This document shows, in pieces, positions 1-6,953 of a DNA stretch of 10,120 bases; the first letter of the stretch is position 1; every line of letters begins with the position of its first letter. The position numbers and the translations under genes are program-made. This stretch comes from Ectocarpus siliculosus (Eukaryota > Sar > Phaeophyceae > Ectocarpales > Ectocarpaceae). The notes below the pieces were generated by a model that saw only the letters and a list, made by a program, of their open reading frames with translations, searched no databases and was not told where the DNA came from. The stretch spans positions 148,067-158,186 of the forward strand of contig FN648505.1 of assembly GCA_000310025.1 (NCBI GenBank). Direction: 5' to 3'.

Positions 1-66
1 GTTTTTGGTTTTTTAAAAATTTTTTGGGGAGGTGGGGAACCCCCCCCCCCCCCCCCCCCCCCCCCC
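1..66. repeat. Low-complexity window edge with a 27-nt C homopolymer
   Basis: The first 39 bases are a chain of T, A and G homopolymers, followed by C at every position from 40 to 66. No gene signal is present. The sequence resembles a contig end or gap edge in an assembly. Any upstream exon of the transposase gene could be lost or garbled here. Confidence 0.7.
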
Positions 67-691
67 GACAAACAACAAAAGAGAGGTGTTCAAGTCGTGG
101 AATGGTGTTCATCATGCCACGCGGCAGGAGGACGAGTATACCGGCCACCACGCGCACTATAGCATAAGCGCGTACTGTATAACGGTCGACAGTGTCCACG
201 AAGCAGTTTTCACTTCGAATTTCACTTCGAACTGTTTGTGAGGGCATGGGTTTATCGTTACATGTTGAGACGTGCAGGAGCTTTGCTTTGACGGTCGGGG
301 GGGGGGAAGGGGGCATTCGTGAAACACGATGGGGCTAGGATCCACCAGGTGTCAGAGTCGACAAGAAAAAGCATGCATACGTCAAAGGAGGCAGCGACGA
401 CGCGTGAAAGTAGTTCTAGCATCGCACTCGCCAAAACAATTACCATCATCAGCGACACTGTAAATCACACCAGTCACATTGCACGGAACCCGCAGGAGTC
501 ATGTATGCCTTCATGGCTACCTGAAACCAGGGGCTATGTTTTCGAAGGGACGCTGTGCACCACCAACTATCGTCAAGATGTTGTGCTACGCTTCCTCCAG
601 GCTGGATAACTTTTCGTTGTGCACATTTGTTTTTCACAGATCCCTCTTGTGTCCCGCCCCTTCCCGCCTTTATATCCCGTCCTCTTACCAG
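67..691 (+). other. Upstream region of the transposase gene, no exon assigned
   Basis: Several short open stretches exist (79-241 and 319-609 on +), but none matches the N-terminal part of a piggyBac transposase, and none has an obvious donor giving the phase-0 junction needed to join the exon at 692. The last 50 bases (about 640-691) are strongly pyrimidine-rich and end in CAG, so they read as the 3' end of an intron. An upstream coding exon or 5' UTR is therefore expected, but I cannot place it. A 12-bp tandem duplication (208-231) and a 12-nt G run (297-308) are the only other structures seen. Confidence 0.5.
208..231 (+). repeat. 12-bp tandem duplication (TTTCACTTCGAA x2)
   Basis: The 12-mer TTTCACTTCGAA occurs at 208-219 and again, exactly, at 220-231. 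Each unit contains the small palindrome TTCGAA. It lies upstream of the transposase exons in presumed intron or UTR. It may be a simple slippage product. Confidence 0.85.
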
Positions 692-1071
692 ACGAACGGG
701 TACGTCAACTTCTGCGCCGACGAGTCTGACCCACCCCTTGAACACCAAGGAGATCGGCACCGGGCGAAGAAGGTGACGCGTGGCTTTCAGACGGTGCCGT
801 ACAAGGACCTGGCGGATGGATGTCGAGAGTACGGTTTCGAGCGCAAGCACCTGTATGGCGTGATGGGTATCCTGATCACCGCGGGAATCACCCAGAAGCG
901 GCGGATCACCGATCACTGGGGAGCGGAAGCCCATGACAACTACCCCGTGGTCCGTGCCTGTATGCCTCGAGACCTGTTTGTCCTGTTCTACGGCCGCTTC
1001 TTCCACTTGGCCCCGGCCACCGGCAAGCTGAACAAGGACGATCCCCAGTACGACTGCAAACACCACATCAG
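692..1071 (+). CDS. Transposase coding exon a (N-terminal part of DDE_Tnp_1_7)
   Basis: This exon encodes residues 1-126 and two bases of codon 127. The acceptor is chosen at 690-691 because a long pyrimidine tract ends in CAG exactly where the conserved Thr-Asn-x-Tyr motif begins. The reading frame is open further upstream, so a start at an earlier acceptor (for example after the CAG near 639) is possible. The donor is CATCAG|GTATGC. The downstream part (residues 70-105) carries the Trp and Met-x-x-x-x-Phe pattern typical of the family's N-terminal helical domain. Confidence 0.8.
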
Positions 1072-3871
1072 GTATGCCCGATAACGTGTATGTTTCGTTT
1101 CCCTCGGATGTGTTGCCTGCTCCGCCCCTTCAGCACAACGGCCTAAGATATGTATTCCCCAAACGTGAAAAATAACGAAGTATGTACTAGAAGAAACGTT
1201 TCAATAAGAAAACAGAGGAGCGACCCCTAAAAAAGAATACTTTACTGTTCGTAAGACACGAGGGGTTGCGGGGGGGGGGAGTGTTTGTGTCGAATAATAA
1301 AACGCAGAAAGATACACCAAGCAAACAGCTTTTGTCTCTCTCTTCCCTCTCTCCAATGTGCTACCCATCCCCTCATATGAAGTTCATGAAAACGGACCCC
1401 TCAGGCCCGCGGGCAGTTGCGTTGTCGTAAAGTGTATGTCGTTGTCGGAGCGTGAAGTGCCCATAACGACGCCGGCCCAAAAATACGCCGGGTAGCTCGG
1501 CAGATGCTGTGTTTCGACGGTATAATGTTTCCCGACGAAACAAGTGTGCCCTCCGTCAGACCGCGTACGATGACTTGTTCGAATGTGACCACAAAACATA
1601 TCTGCTGCTCTTGGCAGGAAGCTGGAGGACGTGTTGAACAAGTGCTGGAGCGAGCTTGTGGAACCGGGCGCATGGCTATCGTACGACGAGCAGATGGTTA
1701 AGAGCACGGCGAGAGTGATGTTCGCGCTCATGAGGTTCAACAAGGGGAAGCTTATCAAGCACGGTGAGGTTGAAATGGAATACCCGAGTAGTTGGTGGGG
1801 GGGGGGGGGGGTTATCCCTTGTGTCTGATGTCGGTTGCATCATCGGTTCCCAGACCGTTGCATGTAAACATTGCGTTTTCGCCTTTTTTTATTTTATTTG
1901 GTGTACAACCATGAGGGTGGTCTTGTAGAACATATCGTGCTGAGTCGAGAACCCTTTGCACTCCGAACCCTCACTCCCTGCACAGGGTATGATCACACCA
2001 CGTTGTATTGAAATAAGTCAAGCACCCTCGATGTAGTTACCGAGTGCTGTTGTCTCTGGGAGTTGAAGTACTGGAAAAAATAATTGCCCATTCCCAGCCT
2101 TCCTCCGAACGGACGTCAGCAAGCACAGTACGCCAAACATTAAATGGTAATATTGAATGAACTATTTACAGATTCCTGCGGGTGTGCCAAACAAAATTTG
2201 AAGTGCATCGCTTGTGTCAACTTTGACATACTGTACAGTGAGGGAGCAATGGTGACAACTCACGTGCCCGTTTTCTTTTTTTTGTTGTTCTTCGTCGGCT
2301 CCCGCCCAGGAATCAAATGCTGGGCTATTTGCTGCCCTTCCGGCTACTGCTTCGTCCAGAGCATCGACGGCGGGTTCAGCGGCGACATCGAGCTGAGGCC
2401 GTATGCGAGTTGCCCCCTTGGGCGGTCGGCACGCACGGTCATGTACGTCCTACTCGAGGCGTGCGAGACTTTCTCCAACAAAATCATCGGCAAGGGTATT
2501 ACGGTAGCCATGGACAACTTCTTCACAGGAGCCCCCCTGCTGCGATGCCTCGCTACGCGCGACATTTTCGCCGTCGGGACTCTACGCGGCAACCGCATTG
2601 GAGTGGAGCTCGCCAACCACCTCTGGGCCAAGGAGGGCATGACGGCGACGGAGCGTGGGCAAATGCTGACGGCCCGCTCGGACGAGCTCGTGATCGTCAA
2701 GTGGATAGACTCCCAGGAGGTGTACCTGATGTCGACGAAGCATGTATTTGCGGACGAGTGGGAACCTCTCGCTTACGAGTGAGTACAACCGCAAAATTAC
2801 GCCGCGATGATAGTTTCTCCCGGATCTGCACCCAAGCGTTGTGTACCGTTCGTGTCGCCCCAACAAAGTGATGAGTAGATTAATTGTTTCATGGTTTTCT
2901 CCCAAACAAGTTGGCGGTGTGTTGTACGGCATGATCAATGGGGGAAATATAGTGCGGTTTGGGAGGGCATGCTTCTCTGCTGGAGGTGAAAGACTCCCAT
3001 CGTGAGATTGAAAGTTTGTTTTGCCTGCGGCACGGGCTAAGGTTACATGTGCATCACCCACCGTAGTATTTTTTCCGATCAACCTGACACTTCTGCCGAT
3101 CTTCTTTTTTCATATCTTCACAGGAAGCGAGCTGCGAACAACAACGGCGAGAAAGTGTCGAGCAGGCAGCCACTAGCTCGCAAGGACTATGTGAAGAACA
3201 TGGGTGGCGTCGACGTCGCGGACCAGCGGCTAGGCGCCCACGCCCATTCGCACAGGCCGATGACGTTCTTCTGGAGGCGTGTCTTCGACCAAAAGTTCGC
3301 TCAAGCTGTCAGCAACGCGTGGCTCCTGTTTTACGAGTGGGCTGGGGTGCTAGCCACGCAGTGTACGGCGGCGTTGGAGGCAGCGACCCAAGACGGGGGG
3401 GTGGGTGACGCCGGGGAGGCCGCACAGGGAGGGGCGGCGGCGGACAGTTGCGACCTCACGGTGGCAGAGCTTCGCGAGTTTCAAACCCTCGTCAAGAAGG
3501 CCATGAAGATGGAGCGTGTTGACTGGGACCGTAGGCTCGCGAATCACCTCATGTCCTTGTGCAATGTAGGACACACCGAGAATGGGGCGAGGCGCGCGAC
3601 GAAACTTGTTGAGTCGTACCTCGTGAACGGCGCACGTTCACCCCGTGTATGTCGTGGGGGGGCTTGCAAAAAGACGGCCGGTCCGTACACTGGGACTAGA
3701 ACTTGTGGAGTATGCTGGTGTGATACTTGCACGGGTGGGGAGGGGAAGGACCGGGCGTTGATCCTGTGCACGAAGTGTCACAAAATACCGGAAGCGCATG
3801 TTGCCGCTAGGGAATGGGCCGCCGGGAGAAAGTACAAGCCAATCTCTTGGTTGGAAGCGACGCCAGCATAG
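692..3871 (+). CDS. PiggyBac-family transposase (DDE_Tnp_1_7), four exons, N-terminus incomplete
   Basis: Coding segments are 692-1071, 1618-1763, 2310-2778 and 3124-3871 (TAG stop). All three introns are GT...AG with matching phases (2, 1, 2), and the joined reading is exactly 580 codons plus stop. Residue numbers below start at 692. The family cuts and pastes DNA at TTAA using an RNase H-like core with three aspartates; the protein acts in the nucleus. Seen here: TNGY at 1-4; a Trp at 76 and MPRDLF at 91-96, matching the N-terminal domain; YDEQMV around D150; AMDNFFTG around D244; MGGVDVADQ with D362 and D365. These correspond to D268, D346, D447 and D450 of the Trichoplusia ni enzyme. W382 sits close to where the family's conserved Trp lies. 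A Gly/Ala-rich linker (about 415-441) precedes the Cys-rich tail (508-557). No stop or frameshift interrupts the exons. Probably around 100 N-terminal residues are missing upstream. It could be an active element or a domesticated PGBD-like gene. Confidence 0.9.
1072..1617 (+). other. Transposase intron 1 (546 nt, phase 2)
   Basis: It starts GTATGC and ends TTGGCAG. It contains an in-frame TAA within 15 bases of the donor, so retention would truncate the protein. It holds a 10-nt G run (1270-1279). I see no gene inside it on either strand. Confidence 0.85.
1618..1763 (+). CDS. Transposase coding exon b, first catalytic Asp (D150)
   Basis: This exon encodes the rest of codon 127 to residue 175 and one base of codon 176. 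It contains Leu-Ser-Tyr-Asp-Glu-Gln, the first catalytic aspartate motif (GAC at 1685-1687). The donor is AGCACG|GTGAGG. The family's usual Gly-Arg a few residues after this motif reads Ala-Arg here, and the usual Lys-Pro reads Lys-Gly. These are departures worth noting, but they do not touch the catalytic residue. Confidence 0.85.
1764..2309 (+). other. Transposase intron 2 (546 nt, phase 1)
   Basis: It starts GTGAGG and ends CCGCCCAG, with T-rich runs shortly before the acceptor. It carries a 15-nt G run (1797-1811). It has the same length as intron 1 but no visible sequence similarity at its ends. I see no gene in it. Confidence 0.85.
2310..2778 (+). CDS. Transposase coding exon c, second catalytic Asp (D244)
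   Basis: This exon completes codon 176 and runs to two bases of codon 332. It opens with Gly-Ile-Lys-Cys-Trp, the conserved first strand after the first Asp motif. It then carries Met-Asp-Asn-Phe-Phe-Thr-Gly around D244 (GAC at 2513-2515) and a Gly-Thr-Leu-Arg-Gly-Asn stretch matching the family. The donor is TACGA|GTGAGT, a near-perfect consensus. An in-frame TGA lies immediately inside the intron, which fixes the end of the exon. Confidence 0.9.
2779..3123 (+). other. Transposase intron 3 (345 nt, phase 2)
   Basis: It starts GTGAGTA and ends in a T-rich tract followed by CACAG. It contains no open frame worth noting. Confidence 0.9.
3124..3871 (+). CDS. Transposase terminal exon d, third catalytic Asp (D362) and Cys-rich tail
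   Basis: This exon encodes the last base of codon 332 to residue 580 and the TAG stop. It contains Met-Gly-Gly-Val-Asp with D362 (GAC at 3212-3214), D365, W382 and the helical Asn-Ala motif (396-397). A low-complexity Gly/Ala/Asp stretch (about 3370-3450) and a charged helical region (about 445-505) follow. The Cys-rich tail closes the protein. Confidence 0.9.
3644..3797 (+). other. Cys-rich zinc-binding tail of the transposase (residues 508-557)
   Basis: Eight cysteines fall at 508, 513, 526, 529, 531, 534, 547 and 550, with His at 551 and 557. Spacing is C-x4-C-x12-C-x2-C-x-C-x2-C-x12-C-x2-C-H. PiggyBac-family proteins commonly end in a Cys-rich zinc-ribbon or cross-brace domain that binds the transposon ends, and this tail sits in the expected place. 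Assignment to a specific zinc-finger family is inference. Confidence 0.75.
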
Positions 3872-3950
3872 TTTTTGTTTTTCCGTGTGCTCTAGGCACG
3901 TGCAGCAGAGTACCAGTAAGGAAGGCGTCGCCGCCGTCAGAATACGATGA

Positions 3951-3973
3951 GGGGGGGGGGCGGGGGGGGGGGG
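3951..3973 (+). repeat. G homopolymer tract (22 G, one C interruption)
   Basis: Positions 3951-3960 and 3962-3973 are G, with C at 3961. It lies 80 bp past the transposase stop. Shorter G runs occur at 297-308, 1270-1279, 1797-1811 and 9702-9710, and C runs at 7524-7536 and 9364-9374, all outside the proposed exons. They look like a genome-wide habit of non-coding DNA. Confidence 0.85.
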
Positions 3974-4658
3974 TGTTTCCTTGTGGCAGTGTGTGGGCAA
4001 ACGCAGCCCTGTTGTAACGATATATAATTGAACCCAGGCATAGGGCGGCCAATTGTGCTTATTTACATGGATAGGGATGTCGACCGGTACGGGGGTTCGT
4101 ATTTTCTGATGCCTCCCAGAGCAACAGAAGGAATTACCACGACGTATCGCGAGGCTGGTGTGTGCAATGATGAACCAGTTTTTTTGTGCTTCTCGGCTGC
4201 CACGGCAGAAATGTTCCGGCTTGGGTTTGTAGTTTGCTGCCTGTGATGTTCGTAGGTCAATTTTGATAATCAACGTTTCGGCGCTCGAAGTGTGACGAAC
4301 GCAGTGAATGGTAATTGGGTGAGGTATCGTTCGCTGCTAGATCGATGGGGCGAATGGTCAAGCGCCAACTGTAAAACTATCTTACTGTGTAAAACATGTG
4401 TAACAACACACAACACGAATGTTATGCTTTCATGGTTCTGTACCTACCCGTTTTGCATGTGTGTGCAACGCATGAACGCCCAAAGTTTGCTGTGCGCTGG
4501 TGCCGTTCGTGGCGGTGGATATGGCCAGATTGAACGTGCATGCACGTTTCATGTCTCTTCAATGTTTGCGCAAACACTCCTAACCCTACGGCTTTTTGTG
4601 CGAGAGCTCGAGTGGTTGCCGCGCTTTTGCTTGTTACAATATTGTTGTTCTTCAGAAA

Positions 4659-4664
4659 AATAAA
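4659..4664 (+). terminator. Candidate poly(A) signal AATAAA
   Basis: AATAAA occurs in an A-rich stretch about 790 bp after the transposase stop and about 75 bp before the strand-composition switch at about 4735. That position suits a 3' end. I saw no nearer AATAAA downstream of the stop. Confidence 0.3.
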
Positions 4665-4669
4665 AAGAC

Positions 4670-4689
4670 GCTGCAGCACATGCTGCAGC
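4670..4689. repeat. 20-bp near-perfect palindrome
   Basis: The arms GCTGCAGCA (4670-4678) and TGCTGCAGC (4681-4689) are exact reverse complements, with CA at the centre. With only 2 bp between them they make a poor RNA hairpin, so this fits a dyad protein-binding site or chance better than a stem-loop terminator. It begins 6 bp after the AATAAA. Confidence 0.6.
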
Positions 4690-4735
4690 CTCCGCTCAGT
4701 AGCGGCTAACATCCGTCTGGCTCGTGCGCCTGTCG

Positions 4736-6257
4736 TGGTCACAAGCCAATTACCCCACCAAGGGTGTGCGCATCCCGAATGAGGTAGATTATACCGTGAA
4801 CAACACGAAAAACAGCCCCACCCCACCAGACATCGCTGACGTCATGTCGGGCTAAGACAACCCCCAAAAGAGCCGATCGCTCCCGCTCGCACGAGCTCCC
4901 AAACAAAGCCCAACACAACGAATCACAAACAACCAAGACATCGAAACCGTGTTTCGGTCTTTGTACCCTACTTCAGACCGGGGTGTAGTCACCAGGGACT
5001 GTTGCAACCTTCACATCATTGCCGACGGGTACCACCTATTGCGGAGGGAGGGAAGACAACCACGCGAGGGCCGGCGTGTTCCAACACATCACACAGGCTA
5101 CAAGTAGGCAAATTTCCCTTGAACATGCTGTTCTCCAATCCAAGCACTTTGACCGGACGGGGCATTTCAAGCACAACTGAAGACAGGGCGGTATTTCTCG
5201 GCACCCCCTAACCCTGCAGTACGTCCATTATTTGGGGCAACACCACAGGAACACGGCACGGCCGAGACCGTTGTTGAGGCGATCAAAACAACAAGCCAAA
5301 TTGAAAGCATGACCAACGAAAACATCCGGCTTTGACCCTGACAAAACAGCATTGTGCCTTCAGCCACGACAACGTCGAACACACCTACAGCTACATAGCA
5401 CTTGTTTGCAACACGCCAACATGTCCAAGTAGTAGGTCTTGCGAAGGACGGCTGGCGCCTCTAGCACGAGAACGCCTCAACTACGGAGGCTTCCAATTCC
5501 TCGTTTCCAGGCCACAACGCACGGCAAGCGTGCGTGAAACACTCCGCCCTCTTGAGCTGCACTCCCCTACCTCGGGCATTCATGGCCATCGCCCCGTCGA
5601 AGCAAGCCTGTGGCATTGCATGCGTTGACGAGGATACACACATCAGTCACCGGAGCCTTACTTTCATACACATTCATATGGACGGAGAAGGCGAGGAGTG
5701 TGCCCATCAGCCACGCTGCAGTGGACATATCGGCGTTTCAAGGCGGCATGCAACTTCCAACTCAACTTCCTAGCGTCGCGACGGGTGCATCAGCGATATT
5801 CGCCGACACCGGCACAGACAGTCATTTTCGAAGAGCAGGGCATAGATAAGGGAGGAGGCCAACAACATGGAACACACAGAACATCGTACAGCAGTACATG
5901 GCACCGCCGACGACACATCGCCCAGCAGGCGCTTACTCTAACAGCGACTCGCGGGCAGCAGCAGGAAGGAAGGAGTTTCTCTACCTACATGCATACAACA
6001 CGTGACTCTAGTCTACTTGCTGACGTGTTTGTTGCACGGCTGAATAGATAAACAGGTGGCATTATTTCACTAACATGTCAGTGTATAACCTGCAGCACAG
6101 CAGGGGCTGCTGAAACGTATCTACATGCATATCTACGACGGCCAGCAAAGCTCTCCTTTCTCTCTTCGCTTCGTGCTCCTCATTCTTGTACAACAACAAC
6201 AACGACAACAACACACAACAACACCACACCCGCCCCTCCTCATACGCAAGCACTCAC
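4736..6257 (-). other. A/C-rich (plus strand) region, probable intron/3' UTR of the minus-strand gene
   Basis: From about 4736 the plus strand becomes rich in A and C, so the minus strand is T/G-rich like the non-coding parts of the plus-strand gene. This suggests transcription from the minus strand as introns or UTR of the gene whose exon is at 6258-6608. Open frames on + in this stretch (for example 5153-5335, 5332-5628, 5698-6051) are expected by chance because T-poor sequence has few stop codons. On the minus strand, an exon ending the gene could lie at 6062-6109 (acceptor TTTCAG, phase 0, 15 residues then stop). That is only one possibility. Confidence 0.45.
6191..6230 (+). repeat. Imperfect CAA/CA microsatellite
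   Basis: Repeated CAA triplets with CGA and CA interruptions fill this stretch. It lies just past the proposed donor of the minus-strand exon, so it would be GTT-rich intron sequence in the transcript. Confidence 0.75.
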
Positions 6258-6608
6258 TTGGTTGCGGTATTTGTTCCCCGTGGTTGAGCCCGATCGTGCT
6301 TGCACGTCCTGGGTCTTCACGGCAGCTATGATGTGGGCGTGGTACACGCCGCACAGACCCGGGTGATCGGCAGCAGCTACCTTGGCTGCTGCAGGAGCCA
6401 TGCTGGGCATGGGCTCGGGCTCGGTCACGTGATGGCAATACTCCCCTCCCACGGCGGCGGCAATTTCGAAGGCGAAAGCACGCGCCAGATTGTTGCTTGT
6501 TCCATCTTCCGACGGTGGGTTGTCGGCGATCAAAGACACCAATTGATCGTGGCAGGCCGTTGCGTTGCCTGCCTTGTACGCCTCGACGTCTGGTGCTGGC
6601 AATTCCAT
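6258..6608 (-). CDS. Hypothetical protein, first coding exon (117 codons)
   Basis: I do not recognise this protein. The minus-strand frame runs from ATG at 6608 to a strong donor, CAACCAA|GTGAGTG, at 6258/6257, giving 117 whole codons (phase 0). If unspliced it would add five residues and stop at 6240. A stop lies in frame 11 codons upstream of this ATG; the only start-like codon between is a GTG, so ATG 6608 is the natural start unless an acceptor (CTGTGCAG, just upstream) is used. Codon use is coding-like (many GCC, GTG, CTG, GAG and AAC). The protein has mixed helical content, an Ala-rich segment with several Met-Pro/Glu-Pro repeats near its middle (about residues 66-82), and no signal peptide or membrane span. 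It faces away from the start codon proposed at 6843. Its remaining exons should lie at lower coordinates but are not identified. Confidence 0.55.
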
Positions 6609-6842
6609 AGCTTGCTGCACAGCTTGGGGCGGTGAAACGTGCTACTGCTGCTGTAGCTCGTGTGCTCTGTGTTTACAGGAGCTCTAGAGAGCTGGCAGGG
6701 CTCACATTGGGTGGGGACAGAGACGTACAGAAGTCGTATACCAGCTATGGGTCTTCACTGATCATTTTGCCCCCTTTTGACTGATTATTTACAACATGTT
6801 GGAAATAGAGTTGTTTTGGTACCTTGACGACTGATCATTGCA
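6609..6842. promoter_or_regulatory. Putative divergent promoter with three ACTGATYATT repeats
   Basis: This 234-bp gap separates the ATG of the minus-strand exon (6608) from the proposed ATG at 6843 on plus. The 10-mer ACTGATCATT occurs at 6757-6766 and 6830-6839, and ACTGATTATT at 6780-6789. Two of the three are preceded by G. ATG 6843 follows the last copy almost directly. An additional dyad AGCTCT-AG-AGAGCT lies near 6680. No clear TATA box is seen. A shared bidirectional promoter is inference and depends on both start codons being right. Confidence 0.4.
6757..6839 (+). repeat. Three direct copies of ACTGATYATT
   Basis: Copies start at 6757, 6780 and 6830, so the spacings are 23 and 50 bp. 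Two are identical and one differs by C to T. Each contains TGATYA, which is palindromic as TGATCA in two copies. This could be a transcription-factor site cluster. Confidence 0.75.
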
Positions 6843-6953
6843 ATGTCTACAAGGCTAACCTGCCCTACCCGCCGCACCCCGACCACGCACCAACCCTTCT
6901 ATGACCCTATCTTCGGCCTGCACCCTGTCGCGGGCTACCCTCATGGCCTACAG
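6843..6953 (+). CDS. Possible start exon of the downstream plus-strand gene (37 codons)
   Basis: An ATG at 6843 opens a frame ending in CTACAG|GTGGAG at 6953/6954. That is phase 0 and so joins in frame to the exon at 7733. The peptide is Pro/Thr/Arg-rich, then aromatic (Phe-Tyr-Asp-Pro-Ile-Phe-Gly-Leu). I do not recognise it. The phase match alone has a one-in-three chance of being accidental. An AATAAA just after it (7062-7067) could instead end a short transcript here. Confidence 0.35.

Larger units (their letters stand above)
3872..4735 (+). other. T/G-rich region downstream of the transposase, probable 3' UTR and intergenic DNA
   Basis: No convincing gene is present on either strand. Base composition matches the introns of the upstream gene: T and G are favoured on the plus strand up to about 4735. 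A broken 23-bp G tract (3951-3973, one C at 3961), a candidate poly(A) signal (4659-4664) and a near-palindrome (4670-4689) lie here. Short open frames exist but have no recognisable features. Confidence 0.6.

Noticed and set aside
449-1066. 205-codon minus-strand open frame opposite the first transposase exon
   Set aside because: It is the shadow of a GC-rich plus-strand exon whose product matches the piggyBac family. The antisense reading has no recognisable features and crosses the intron/exon border.
3638-4273. 211-codon minus-strand open frame over the end of the transposase and its downstream region
   Set aside because: It overlaps the Cys-rich tail in antisense, includes homopolymer-coded Pro runs from the G tract, and shows no protein-like pattern.
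5016-5183. Minus-strand candidate exon after acceptor CTGTCTTCAG, reading Leu-Glu-Met-Pro-Arg-Pro and on to a stop
   Set aside because: The acceptor and peptide look fair, but the phase does not fit the donor at 6257, and no linking exon was found.
4577-5215. Telomere-like CCTAACCCT matches near 4580 and 5208
   Set aside because: These are single, non-tandem occurrences, so they are not telomeric repeats.
5153-5335. 60-codon plus-strand stretch without stops, with a plausible-looking peptide
   Set aside because: It has no start codon near its front or good splice sites, and ends in two close stops. A/C-rich sequence is poor in stop codons, so long open frames on this strand are expected by chance.
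5332-6051. Overlapping plus-strand open frames (5332-5628, 5534-5773, 5698-6051) that might be a retroelement relic
   Set aside because: I find no protease, reverse transcriptase, RNase H or integrase motif in any frame. Composition suggests antisense of intron/UTR instead.
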